Positions 1 to 6,921 of a DNA stretch of 26,056 bases are shown here, in pieces (the first letter of the stretch is position 1; the number at the start of each line of letters is the position of its first letter). The position numbers and the translations under genes were made by a program. The notes below the pieces were generated by a model. That model saw only the letters and a list, made by a program, of their open reading frames with translations, had not been told where the DNA came from and did not search any database. The DNA comes from Gemmatimonadales bacterium (GTDB lineage Bacteria > Gemmatimonadota > Gemmatimonadetes > Gemmatimonadales > GWC2-71-9). The DNA is taken from the NCBI GenBank assembly GCA_013003805.1, contig JABDII010000312.1, positions 1-26,056 on the forward strand. The letters run 5' to 3'.

Positions 1-97
1 TCTCGGCCTCGGTGCGATCAGGCCCCCCCCCGTACGCGGGTGCTGAACAAACTGGAGAGAGCAGGACCCCGAGGGCGAGAAGGCTACGACCGCGCAT
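1..97 (-). CDS. N-terminus of an exported protein (partial, runs off the window)
   Basis: Only the first 32 codons are in the window. The ATG at 97-95 lies inside the last codons of the anti-sigma gene in another frame, so the two genes overlap by 14 nt. The peptide begins MRGRSLLALGVLLSPVCSAP: two arginines, a hydrophobic core, then an A-P-A site, which is a typical Sec signal peptide, probably cleaved near residue 21. A lipoprotein reading using Cys17 is less likely because the lipobox is poor. What follows is Gly-rich and then acidic. The family cannot be named from this fragment. Its place as third gene behind a sigma/anti-sigma pair suggests an envelope protein under the same control. 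A run of nine C on the plus strand (23-31) falls in its coding region and encodes three glycines. Confidence 0.6.
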   Translation of the reverse strand, partial: MRGRSLLALGVLLSPVCSAPAYGGGPDRTEAE

Positions 98-692
98 GGA
101 TCACCCGTTGGCCGGGAAACGCCAGGAGGCGCTTCATCAACAATACGCAGCCGACATAGACCGCCATATTGATGGCGGAGAACGCGGCGATGCGTCCGGG
201 GGTGCCAACCAGGTGTTTGAGGGTGTCGTACCACGGATGCTCGAGCAGGTTCGAGACGGCTCCGCGGAGCCCAACCCAGAACCACGAGCTGGCCTGGGCG
301 GTGAGCCACGATCCCCATGAGGACAATGTTTCAGGGTGGGACAACGACCACGCGACGCTGCCACCCATGGAGAGTCCCAGCACCACCATGATCGAGGCCG
401 CGATGGCCAACGTTCGGCGGCTCGCCTTGACGCGATCCCAGAAGCGATAGGCGGTGCGAAGAGCGAACGGATCGGGCAGGTCGAGGCGAGCCATGACCCC
501 TTCCGCAAAGGCAGGGCTGGGCGCCAACCGCTCCACGGCTTCGAGGCGGCGGACCAGCACCCGCTCGGCCCGGGTGAGCGTGCGGCACTCGAAGCAGCTC
601 TCGATATGGGTTTGCCTGGTCTCCGGGAGGCTCCCGTCGAGCCAAGCATCGACCTCTTCGAGTGACAGGTGAGTCGGAGTGTGTTCTTTCAT
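84..692 (-). CDS. Membrane anti-sigma factor with zinc-binding anti-sigma domain
   Basis: About 200 residues. The N-terminus carries H29-x3-C33-x2-C36, the zinc-binding anti-sigma signature that clamps ECF sigma factors. A hydrophobic segment at about 91-113 is a clear membrane span, and a second at about 164-186 is likely. The stretch between them is Trp-rich and may lie on the membrane or in the periplasm. The ATG at 692 is preceded by a GAGGGG ribosome binding site about 7 nt away. The gene lies 37 nt downstream of the sigma factor on the same strand, the usual arrangement of an ECF sigma factor and its regulator. From the family, it would hold the sigma factor inactive until an envelope signal arrives. 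The signal and release mechanism cannot be read from the sequence. Confidence 0.85.
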   Translation of the reverse strand: MKEHTPTHLSLEEVDAWLDGSLPETRQTHIESCFECRTLTRAERVLVRRLEAVERLAPSPAFAEGVMARLDLPDPFALRTAYRFWDRVKASRRTLAIAASIMVVLGLSMGGSVAWSLSHPETLSSWGSWLTAQASSWFWVGLRGAVSNLLEHPWYDTLKHLVGTPGRIAAFSAINMAVYVGCVLLMKRLLAFPGQRVIHARS

Positions 693-729
693 AGCTCGCC
701 CCTCTTACGGTCTCGGTTTTGTGAAAGTT

Positions 730-1347
730 TCATTCGCGAAGATGGGCCAGCGCCTTCCTCAGTTCGTGCCTGGCACGGTGGATGTAGGTCTTGACCGTCC
801 CCAGCGGGAGCCCCAAGATCTCGGCGATCTCCTCATACGGTCGGCCCTCGACATGGCGGAGTAGGATGCAGGATCGGTACTCGGGACGGAGGTGGCTGAT
901 GGCCTCCTCGATCGCTCCGCCAAGCTCGCGAGCTTCGAGCTGATCCAGCGGCCCCGGCAGCCGGCCCCCGATCTGGAGCGCGGTGGCCTCCATGGCGTCT
1001 GGAGTGCGCGCATGGGGCGACCCCTCGATCGAAAGCGTCGCGAGTTCTCGTTTGCGGAGGTGGTCGATGGCGGCGTTGTTGGCGATCTTGAAGATCCACG
1101 AACTGAATTTGTATTCCGGCCGATAGGAGCGGACCGCCTTGAGGGCCTTGACGAAGGTCTCTTGCGACAGATCTTCGGCAAGTTCCCGGTCCCGGACCAT
1201 GCGATAAATGAGGGAGAAGATGGGACGTTCGTACCGCCGCACCAATTCACGATACGCGGCTTCACGCCCGAGCCGGGCCTGGGCGACCACCTCTTGATCG
1301 GTGGCGTCGCGCAGGTTCTGTTGTGGGTCAGCCACCGGCGGGTCCAT
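730..1347 (-). CDS. ECF-family RNA polymerase sigma factor (sigma-70 family, RpoE/SigW-like)
   Basis: 205 residues, the usual size for a group-4 sigma factor with regions 2 and 4 only. Region 2 is visible around AEDLSQETFVKAL and the following F-SSWIFKIANNAAIDHLRKR, which bind the -10 element and core polymerase. Region 4 ends in a helix-turn-helix around YEEIAEILGLPLGTVKTYIHRAR, which binds the -35 element. The linker between them is about 60 residues. I chose the ATG at 1347 (MDPPVADP) because a GGCGGGGG stretch lies 6 nt upstream; a GTG at 1374 would add nine residues. The anti-sigma gene follows directly. The divergent ubiE start is only about 14 nt away, so control regions must reach into neighbouring coding sequence. 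Confidence 0.9.
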   Translation of the reverse strand: MDPPVADPQQNLRDATDQEVVAQARLGREAAYRELVRRYERPIFSLIYRMVRDRELAEDLSQETFVKALKAVRSYRPEYKFSSWIFKIANNAAIDHLRKRELATLSIEGSPHARTPDAMEATALQIGGRLPGPLDQLEARELGGAIEEAISHLRPEYRSCILLRHVEGRPYEEIAEILGLPLGTVKTYIHRARHELRKALAHLRE

Positions 1348-1361
1348 CGGTTGCCCCCGCC

Positions 1362-2129
1362 ATGAGCGAGCCACTAGCTTCCGCGCCCATGCGCGACGCG
1401 GGTCGAGAGTTGCCGGTCACGGGCGGCCCGGAAAAACGGGCATACGTCCGCCAGATGTTTGGTGCGATCGCGCCGACGTACGATCGATTGAATCGCATCA
1501 TCAGCTTTCGCCTGGACCTGCGTTGGCGCCGGGTCGCGGTCCAACGGCTGGGATGGGAACGTGCCCCAGAGGGACGGTACATCGATCTGTGCGCCGGCAC
1601 GATGGACTTCGGGGCGATCCTCTCACACCAGTCTGGGTTTCGCGGACAGATCGTTGGAGCTGACTTCGTCCGCCGCATGCTCGAGCTGGGCCGGAGCAAG
1701 TCGACCCAACTGAAGCCAGTCGCAGCCGACGCGATCGAGCTACCATTCTCAAGCGCGATCTTCGACGGAGCGATGGTCGGATGGGGCGTCCGAAATCTGG
1801 TCGATCTCGATGCCGGGCTGGTGGAAGCGGCCAGGGTCTTGAAACCGGGCGCCCGGCTCACGATCGTGGAGATGAGCGTCCCGCCCCGGCAGCCATTGCG
1901 GGGGCTCTATCGGATGTATTCCGAGCACGTCCTGCCTATCATCGGCCGCATCATCTCGAAACATAGGACCGCGTATAGCTGGTTACCAGAGTCGGCGCTC
2001 CACTTCCCCTCTCCCCCGGAACTGGCGCGTCGTATGGAAGAAGCGGGATTCACGGACGTATCTTTTATTCGCTTCCTGGGTGGTGTGACGGCACTCCACG
2101 TGGGGACGAGGAAAGGCAGTGCTTCGTGA
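1362..2129 (+). CDS. ubiE: Menaquinone C-methyltransferase, UbiE/MenG family
   Basis: 255 residues from the ATG at 1362; an ATG at 1389 is an alternative, and neither has a strong ribosome binding site. The family hallmarks are present: GAIAPTYDRLNRIISF near the N-terminus, a motif-I region DLCAGTMDFG for S-adenosylmethionine, GWGVRNLVDLDAGL, EAARVLKPG, and a C-terminal GGVTALHVG. The enzyme performs the last step of menaquinone synthesis, methylating demethylmenaquinone. Motif I is unusual: most family members have the pattern D-x-A-x-G-T-G-D, whereas here the second glycine is methionine and the alanine is cysteine. It is the first gene of a same-strand run with ubiD-, ubiA- and ubiX-like genes, which fits a menaquinone role. 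Confidence 0.9.
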   Translation: MSEPLASAPMRDAGRELPVTGGPEKRAYVRQMFGAIAPTYDRLNRIISFRLDLRWRRVAVQRLGWERAPEGRYIDLCAGTMDFGAILSHQSGFRGQIVGADFVRRMLELGRSKSTQLKPVAADAIELPFSSAIFDGAMVGWGVRNLVDLDAGLVEAARVLKPGARLTIVEMSVPPRQPLRGLYRMYSEHVLPIIGRIISKHRTAYSWLPESALHFPSPPELARRMEEAGFTDVSFIRFLGGVTALHVGTRKGSAS

Positions 2130-2192
2130 CACCGTGCGCCGTGCTGGTGGGAATGTCCCGACTGCACCTGCTCACCACCGATCGAGCGATTG

Positions 2193-3674
2193 ATGCCACA
2201 CGATAACCTTCGCGATTTTCTCGAGGCAGTCGACCGCTCCGGCGAGTTGGTGCGGATCTCCCAACCGGTGCGCGCGCGGCTCGAAGTCGCGGAGATCGCC
2301 GATCGCGCCATGAAGAGTGCGGGAGGAGGGCCGGCGCTCCTGTTCGATCGGGTGACGCTGGAAAACGGAGAGACCAGTCGCTACCCCGTGGCCATCAACA
2401 TCTTCGGCTCGATGAGCCGCATGTGCTTGGCCCTTGGGGTCGACAATCTGGATGCGATCGGAGATCGCATTGCCGACCTCCTCAACCTGAAAGTGCCTGA
2501 AGGGCTGTTTGGGAAGCTCTCCATGCTCCCCAAGCTCGCCGAGATTGCCAAGTTCCCGCCCCGCACCAAGGGAGGGACTCCTCGGTGTCAGGATATCGTC
2601 CTCCGCGGTACCGAGGTGAACCTGGACGATATTCCCTTCTTGGTCACATGGCCCAAGGACGCGGGTCGCTATATCACCTTACCGATGGTCATCACCAACG
2701 ACCCGAGTCGCGGCATTCGGAATGTGGGAATGTATCGCGTCCAAGTCTTGGGCCGCGACACGCTGGCCATGCACTGGCAGCGGCACAAGGTGGGGGCAGC
2801 GCACTGGCGTGAGATGGCGGCCCGCGGAGAAACGATGCCGGTCGTGATCGCGTTGGGGGGCGACCCGGCAAGCATCTACGCCGCGACAGCCCCGCTGCCG
2901 CCGACCATCGACGAGTTCATCTTCGCGGGGTTCCTCCGGAAGGCGCCCGTCGAGTTGGCAAGGGCGGTCACCTGTGATCTCGAAGTCCCGGCCCAGGCCG
3001 AGATCGTGCTCGAGGGCTACATCGACCCCGCCGAGGACTTGGTGCTGGAAGGGCCGTTCGGCGATCACACGGGGTTCTACTCCTTAGCGGACTACTATCC
3101 CAAGGTGCACGTGACCGCGGTGACCATGCAGAAGAGCCCGGTGTATCCCGCCACGTTGGTGGGCCGGCCGCCGATGGAGGACTACTACCTGGGCCATGCA
3201 ACCGAGCGGATTTTCCTGCCGCTCCTGCGCCTCACTGTTCCGGAAATCGTCGACTACCACATGCCGGCGCCCGGGATCTTTCACAATCTCGTGTTCGTCT
3301 CCATCGACAAGCAGTATCCGGGACAGGCCTACAAAGTGATGAACGCGTTGTGGGGCCAGGGGCTCATGTCGCTGGCCAAGGTCATCATCGTGGTCGACCG
3401 CGAAGTAAACGTGCGCGATCCCGAAGAGGCGTGGTGGGTTGCCCTGAACAACATCGACCCGGAACGAGACGTACGGTTCACTCCCGGTCCGGTGGATGTG
3501 CTCGACCATGCGAGCCGGGGCTTCACCTTTGGTACGAAAATGGGCATTGACGCGACGCGGAAGTGGAAGGAAGAAGGATTCGAGCGGGAGTGGCCCGAGC
3601 GAATCGAAATGGATGCCGACACCAAGGCCGCCATCGATACGCTCTGGCCGTCGCTCGGCATCCGCCTCTCGTGA
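2193..3674 (+). CDS. ubiD: UbiD-family prenylated-FMN-dependent decarboxylase (menaquinone pathway, MqnL-like)
   Basis: 493 residues, full length for UbiD. Conserved blocks include IRNVGMYRVQVLGRDTLAMH followed by QRHKVGAAHW (metal and cofactor binding), LEGPFGDHTGFYSLADYYP (catalytic acidic residue region) and PPMEDYYLGHATERIFLPLL. UbiD enzymes use prenylated FMN, made by UbiX, to decarboxylate aromatic acids, and a ubiX-like gene lies downstream. I chose the ATG at 2193 over the adjoining TTG at 2190. The stop overlaps the ubiA-like GTG start (GTGA). In the futalosine route the matching step is decarboxylation of the prenylated dihydroxynaphthoate. No early futalosine genes (mqnA-D) or men genes are present in the window, so the route is inferred. 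Confidence 0.92.
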   Translation: MPHDNLRDFLEAVDRSGELVRISQPVRARLEVAEIADRAMKSAGGGPALLFDRVTLENGETSRYPVAINIFGSMSRMCLALGVDNLDAIGDRIADLLNLKVPEGLFGKLSMLPKLAEIAKFPPRTKGGTPRCQDIVLRGTEVNLDDIPFLVTWPKDAGRYITLPMVITNDPSRGIRNVGMYRVQVLGRDTLAMHWQRHKVGAAHWREMAARGETMPVVIALGGDPASIYAATAPLPPTIDEFIFAGFLRKAPVELARAVTCDLEVPAQAEIVLEGYIDPAEDLVLEGPFGDHTGFYSLADYYPKVHVTAVTMQKSPVYPATLVGRPPMEDYYLGHATERIFLPLLRLTVPEIVDYHMPAPGIFHNLVFVSIDKQYPGQAYKVMNALWGQGLMSLAKVIIVVDREVNVRDPEEAWWVALNNIDPERDVRFTPGPVDVLDHASRGFTFGTKMGIDATRKWKEEGFEREWPERIEMDADTKAAIDTLWPSLGIRLS

Positions 3675-4567
3675 CTGCACAGCGCGAAGGGCAGACCCTC
3701 GCCGGACACTCTCTCTTCGCCCGCTATCTCAACTTCGTCAAGCTCCCGCACACCGTCTTCGCATTGCCGTTCGCGTTGATCGGTGTGTTGGCGGCGTCCA
3801 TACGGGCCCCAGTGACAGCCCGCATGGTCGTGCTGGTGATCATTGCCTTCACGGCCGCACGATGGGTGGCCATGGGATTCAATCGTATCGCCGATCGGGA
3901 GTACGACGCGGCCAATCCGAGGACGAGAGGGCGAGAGCTGCCCCGGGGGGCGCTGACACTCCGGCAGGCGTGGATCTCAGTCGTGGTTGCGGCAGCCCTA
4001 TTCCTCGGGAGCGCGGCACTCCTCAACCCGCTTTGCATGACGCTTGCGCCGCTCGCACTTGGATGGATCTTGGCCTATAGCCTGGCCAAGCGGTTTACGT
4101 GGTGGACTCACCTCTGGCTCGGGATGAGCCTCGCGATAGCCCCCGTAGGAGGATATCTGGCGGTCACCGGTAGCTGGAGCGACCCTGGCTGGGTGCTCCT
4201 GGCCATCACCGCTGGTGTCGCGACGTGGGTGGCTGGGTTCGATATCTTCTATGCCCTCCCAGACGAGGAGTTTGACCGGAAGGCGGGCCTCAAGAGTCTG
4301 GTGGTCCGGTTTGGGGAACGGCGCAGCATTCTGTTCGCCAAGCTATTGCACGGTGTCACGATTCCCGCCGTGGCTCTGTTCGGATTGGGGGCCGGCTTCG
4401 GGACCTGGTTCCTGCTTGGGGTCGCCGTGGCCGCCGTCATCCTGGCCTATGAGCATCAGCTGGTCAAGCCCGGCGATCTCTCGCGGCTGAACGCCGCTTT
4501 CTTTACTATGAATGGGGTCATTTCCGTTATCCTGTTCTTGTTCGCCTTGGTGGATCGAGTAGCCTGA
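3671..4567 (+). CDS. ubiA: UbiA-family aromatic prenyltransferase (menaquinone pathway, MqnP-like)
   Basis: 298 residues from the GTG at 3671, which overlaps the ubiD stop in a GTGA. The reading frame stays open further upstream but that part lies entirely within ubiD and is not family sequence. This is a polytopic inner-membrane enzyme with about eight hydrophobic segments. Both Mg-diphosphate motifs are present: NRIADREYD and, later, DIFYALPDEEFDRKAGLKS followed by VVRFG. These bind the isoprenoid diphosphate. The second motif, with GLKS, resembles the 4-hydroxybenzoate/MqnP branch rather than MenA, which supports attachment of the prenyl tail to a naphthoate acid before UbiD decarboxylates it. 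Translational coupling to ubiD is likely. Confidence 0.92.
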   Translation: MTAQREGQTLAGHSLFARYLNFVKLPHTVFALPFALIGVLAASIRAPVTARMVVLVIIAFTAARWVAMGFNRIADREYDAANPRTRGRELPRGALTLRQAWISVVVAAALFLGSAALLNPLCMTLAPLALGWILAYSLAKRFTWWTHLWLGMSLAIAPVGGYLAVTGSWSDPGWVLLAITAGVATWVAGFDIFYALPDEEFDRKAGLKSLVVRFGERRSILFAKLLHGVTIPAVALFGLGAGFGTWFLLGVAVAAVILAYEHQLVKPGDLSRLNAAFFTMNGVISVILFLFALVDRVA

Positions 4568-4568
4568 C

Positions 4569-4715
4569 GTGTCGAAAACCAGGAAGAAACGCCGCATTCG
4601 AGGCCGCGCCGCTCGGCCCGATTCCAAGTCGCGCCACCGGCCCGCTCGGGTACCGCCGCGGTCTGCGCCGAAGCACCCGCTCAAATCGCCCACCCCGAAC
4701 CGGAGAGGCCAGTGA
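4569..4715 (+). CDS. Unrecognised 48-residue, very basic small protein (candidate gene)
   Basis: An open frame that fills the gap between the ubiA-like and ubiX-like genes exactly. Its GTG lies 1 nt after the ubiA stop, and its TGA overlaps the ubiX GTG start in a GTGA. The peptide starts MSKTRKKRRIRGRAARPDSK and is rich in Arg, Lys and Pro, with one Asp and no Glu, so it would be strongly basic and disordered. It has no membrane segment or signal peptide. The fit on both sides resembles the coupled spacing of the other genes here and argues for translation. The short length, biased composition and weak upstream ribosome binding site (GGATCGAG) argue against. I recognise no family; nucleic-acid or ribosome binding would be a guess from charge alone. 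Confidence 0.45.
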   Translation: MSKTRKKRRIRGRAARPDSKSRHRPARVPPRSAPKHPLKSPTPNRRGQ

Positions 4716-5314
4716 ACCCTCCCGTCGTTCTCGCCATGACCGGTGCATCGGGCGCACCGTATGCTGTTCGTCTGCTCGAGGTCTTGGCGATCAAGCGGGT
4801 TTCGGTGTGGCTCATCGTCTCTGGGCACGGCACGCGGCTCTTGAAAGAGGAGTGTCGGCTCGATGATATGGCAGCGCTCGCCCGAGCCACCGGCGGGGAT
4901 TGGACCTCGGTGCGTGAGTTTCAAGACGCCGACCGCGGGGCCCTCCCGGCCTCGGGCTCCCAGAAGACGGCGGGGATGGTGATCTGTCCCTGCTCGATGG
5001 GAACGGTGTCCGCCATCGCCCAAGGGAGCAGCCGTTCGCTCATCGAGCGAGCCGCCGACGTGACGCTCAAGGAACGCCGGAAACTCATCCTCGTTCCGCG
5101 CGAAACCCCACTTTCGCTGGTCCATCTCAGGAATCTGACTCGGGTGACCGAGGCCGGTGCCATCGTCCTGCCGGCGGCGCCAGGGTTCTACCATCGTCCC
5201 ACCCGGGTCGAGGAACTGGTGGATTTCATCGTTCAGCGCATCCTCGACCACCTCGCCCTCGATATCGAGATCGCTCAGCGCTGGGGGGGCGGGGGCGGAG
5301 TCGGAGCCGGGTGA
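4712..5314 (+). CDS. ubiX: Flavin prenyltransferase, UbiX/Pad1 family
   Basis: 200 residues from the GTG at 4712, with a good GGAGAGG ribosome binding site just upstream. The diagnostic motifs are GASGAPYAVRLLE at the N-terminus (FMN binding), CPCSMGTVSAIAQGSSRSLIERAADV, RRKLILVPRETPLS (prenyl phosphate site) and PAAPGFYHRP near the end. UbiX attaches a dimethylallyl group to FMN to make the prenylated FMN that UbiD needs, so the pair in one operon is functionally coherent. The C-terminus ends in a run of five glycines encoded by GGGGGGGC/GGGGG tracts, probably a flexible tail. The stop codon abuts the start of the phosphoesterase gene. Confidence 0.94.
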   Translation: MNPPVVLAMTGASGAPYAVRLLEVLAIKRVSVWLIVSGHGTRLLKEECRLDDMAALARATGGDWTSVREFQDADRGALPASGSQKTAGMVICPCSMGTVSAIAQGSSRSLIERAADVTLKERRKLILVPRETPLSLVHLRNLTRVTEAGAIVLPAAPGFYHRPTRVEELVDFIVQRILDHLALDIEIAQRWGGGGGVGAG

Positions 5315-5800
5315 GTGCGTCTCGGGATCATCGCGGATACCCACGGTTTGTTACGCCCCGAGGTCTTTCCCGTCTTCGACCAGGTCGACCGGATCTTCCA
5401 TGCAGGTGACATTGGGTCGCTCGAAATCCTGACCGATCTGGAAGCGATCGCTCCGGTTACCGCCGTGTACGGCAATACGGACGGCTTTGCACTCCGCGAC
5501 CGGCTGCCCGACGTGGTCGACATCGACGTCGACGGATTCCGGCTCCTGCTCACTCACGGCGACGCTTTCGGCGTCCCGACACCCGAGAAGCTGAATCGAT
5601 CCTACCCCGAAGCGGAGATCATCCTCTTCGGCCACACCCACCGGCCGCTTCTGACGATCGTCGACTCCGTGGTGACGGTCATGAACCCCGGGGCGGCGGG
5701 GCCACGCCGGTTCGATCTTCAACCGTCGGTTGGGATCATGGAGTTGGAGCCGGGGATTCCACCACGAGCGAGGGTCGTGCCCCTGGACCGGACGGTCTAA
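5315..5800 (+). CDS. Metallophosphoesterase, YfcE/MJ0936 family
   Basis: 161 residues beginning with GTG immediately after the ubiX stop. The calcineurin-type metal ligands are all visible: D-T-H near residue 8 (IADTHGLLRP), FHAGDIGS, VYGNTDG in place of the usual GNCD, LLTHGD, and GHTHRP towards the C-terminus, followed by NPGA. These coordinate a two-metal centre that hydrolyses phosphodiesters or phosphomonoesters. The natural substrate of this family is mostly unknown. It is the last gene of the menaquinone-type operon, but there is no evident biochemical link, so co-transcription is probably incidental. Its stop lies 15 nt from the convergent nuclease gene. Confidence 0.88.
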   Translation: MRLGIIADTHGLLRPEVFPVFDQVDRIFHAGDIGSLEILTDLEAIAPVTAVYGNTDGFALRDRLPDVVDIDVDGFRLLLTHGDAFGVPTPEKLNRSYPEAEIILFGHTHRPLLTIVDSVVTVMNPGAAGPRRFDLQPSVGIMELEPGIPPRARVVPLDRTV

Positions 5801-5815
5801 CGCCTGCTTCGAGGC

Positions 5816-6910
5816 TCAGGCCAGCCACTCCTCCGGAGGCGTGGTGCGACGCAGTGCCTGCGGATGGCGCCGAAACCAAGACATCACGAGGAGCACCTCG
5901 TCGATGGAGTCCGGTGGCAGTGCCCCGGTCATGGGAGCGGGACGAGCGAACTCCTCCGCCACCACTCCGCGGAACGCCTCTTGCTCGATCGGAGTCGTCG
6001 GAAAAGGGAAACACGCCCGTATGATACCCTGACGGATGAGGTAGGCGCGGTCGTCGCCGAAAGTCCCAGGATCATGATATATGAAGGTGAGTAGATCGAT
6101 GGCGGCACGGCCCTTGTTGCCGGCCGCGAAGAGCCACTCGAGCGCCTCGAATCTCTCTCGCCACTTCGCCGCCCGCTCGAATTCCTCCTGCTCACCCGCC
6201 TCCTGCATCGCCGCGATGACGCGGTCGATCGGCTGGATCGTTCGCCCCTCGAGGAACGCGACCGCGGTGTCTATCTGGACTCGATAGGCTGCCTCCGTCA
6301 CGAATCCGGCGCAAGGGCCGCCGCAGAAACCGAGTTCGTGCCGGATACAGGCCGCCCGCCGGCCGCTGTCGAACAGGTCGCCTTGCTCGGCGAATACCAT
6401 CGGCATGGCGGCGCGGCAATCGCGTAGTCCGAGCAGGTCGTTCAAGGCGCGGACTGCGTCGGCGACCCGACCAGACGACGAGAAGGGCCCATAGCAACGT
6501 TCCGTTCCCACGTTTCGGCAGGCGCCCCACGAGAGCTTCGGCGCCGGCCCGTCCACTACCTTGATGAACACGGCCCGCCGCGCCCGGTTGAGTTTGACAT
6601 TGAAGACGGGCCGATGGCGACGGATCTGTCGCAGCTCGCCGAGGTAGGCGGCAAAGTCACTCGGCACGTACTGCCACGTGATGTCGGCAGCGGCGTGCAG
6701 GATACGACTGGCCTTCTCCTCTGGGTAGTGAGCTCGGAAATACGACAGGAGACGGGTGCGAAGCCTCTTGGCCTTCCCGACATAGATGGTCCTGCCGCTC
6801 GCGTCCGTCATGCGATACACCGCGGGCCGGTTCTCAGCGAGCAGAGCAACGCGCCGCCGGAGCGCGGTCAGATCGGTCGTCGGGAGGGGAAGTGCGGTTG
6901 CCCGGTGCAA
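5816..6910 (-). CDS. Stand-alone UvrC-like GIY-YIG nuclease (N-terminal half of UvrC, Cho-like)
   Basis: 364 residues, much shorter than UvrC at about 600. Order: GIY-YIG nuclease domain at about 28-106, with AVYRMTD at 30-36, IYVGKAKRLRTRL at 42-54, Glu92 and Asn104; a cysteine-rich segment with C165, C188, C196 and C200; and a UvrB-interaction (UVR) helix pair at about 230-262, including EEFERAAKW. The RNase-H-like 5'-incision domain and helix-hairpin-helix domains of UvrC are absent, so only 3' incision would be expected. Spacings of 8 and 4 residues among the last three cysteines match the [4Fe-4S] ligands of UvrC. I prefer the TTG at 6910 because GGAGGA precedes it by 3 nt; a TTG at 6934 is the longer option and would overlap mutM by 13 nt. 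It lies directly behind mutM, so two DNA-repair genes are coupled. Confidence 0.85.
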   Translation of the reverse strand: MHRATALPLPTTDLTALRRRVALLAENRPAVYRMTDASGRTIYVGKAKRLRTRLLSYFRAHYPEEKASRILHAAADITWQYVPSDFAAYLGELRQIRRHRPVFNVKLNRARRAVFIKVVDGPAPKLSWGACRNVGTERCYGPFSSSGRVADAVRALNDLLGLRDCRAAMPMVFAEQGDLFDSGRRAACIRHELGFCGGPCAGFVTEAAYRVQIDTAVAFLEGRTIQPIDRVIAAMQEAGEQEEFERAAKWRERFEALEWLFAAGNKGRAAIDLLTFIYHDPGTFGDDRAYLIRQGIIRACFPFPTTPIEQEAFRGVVAEEFARPAPMTGALPPDSIDEVLLVMSWFRRHPQALRRTTPPEEWLA

Positions 6911-6921
6911 GGCTCCTCCGC

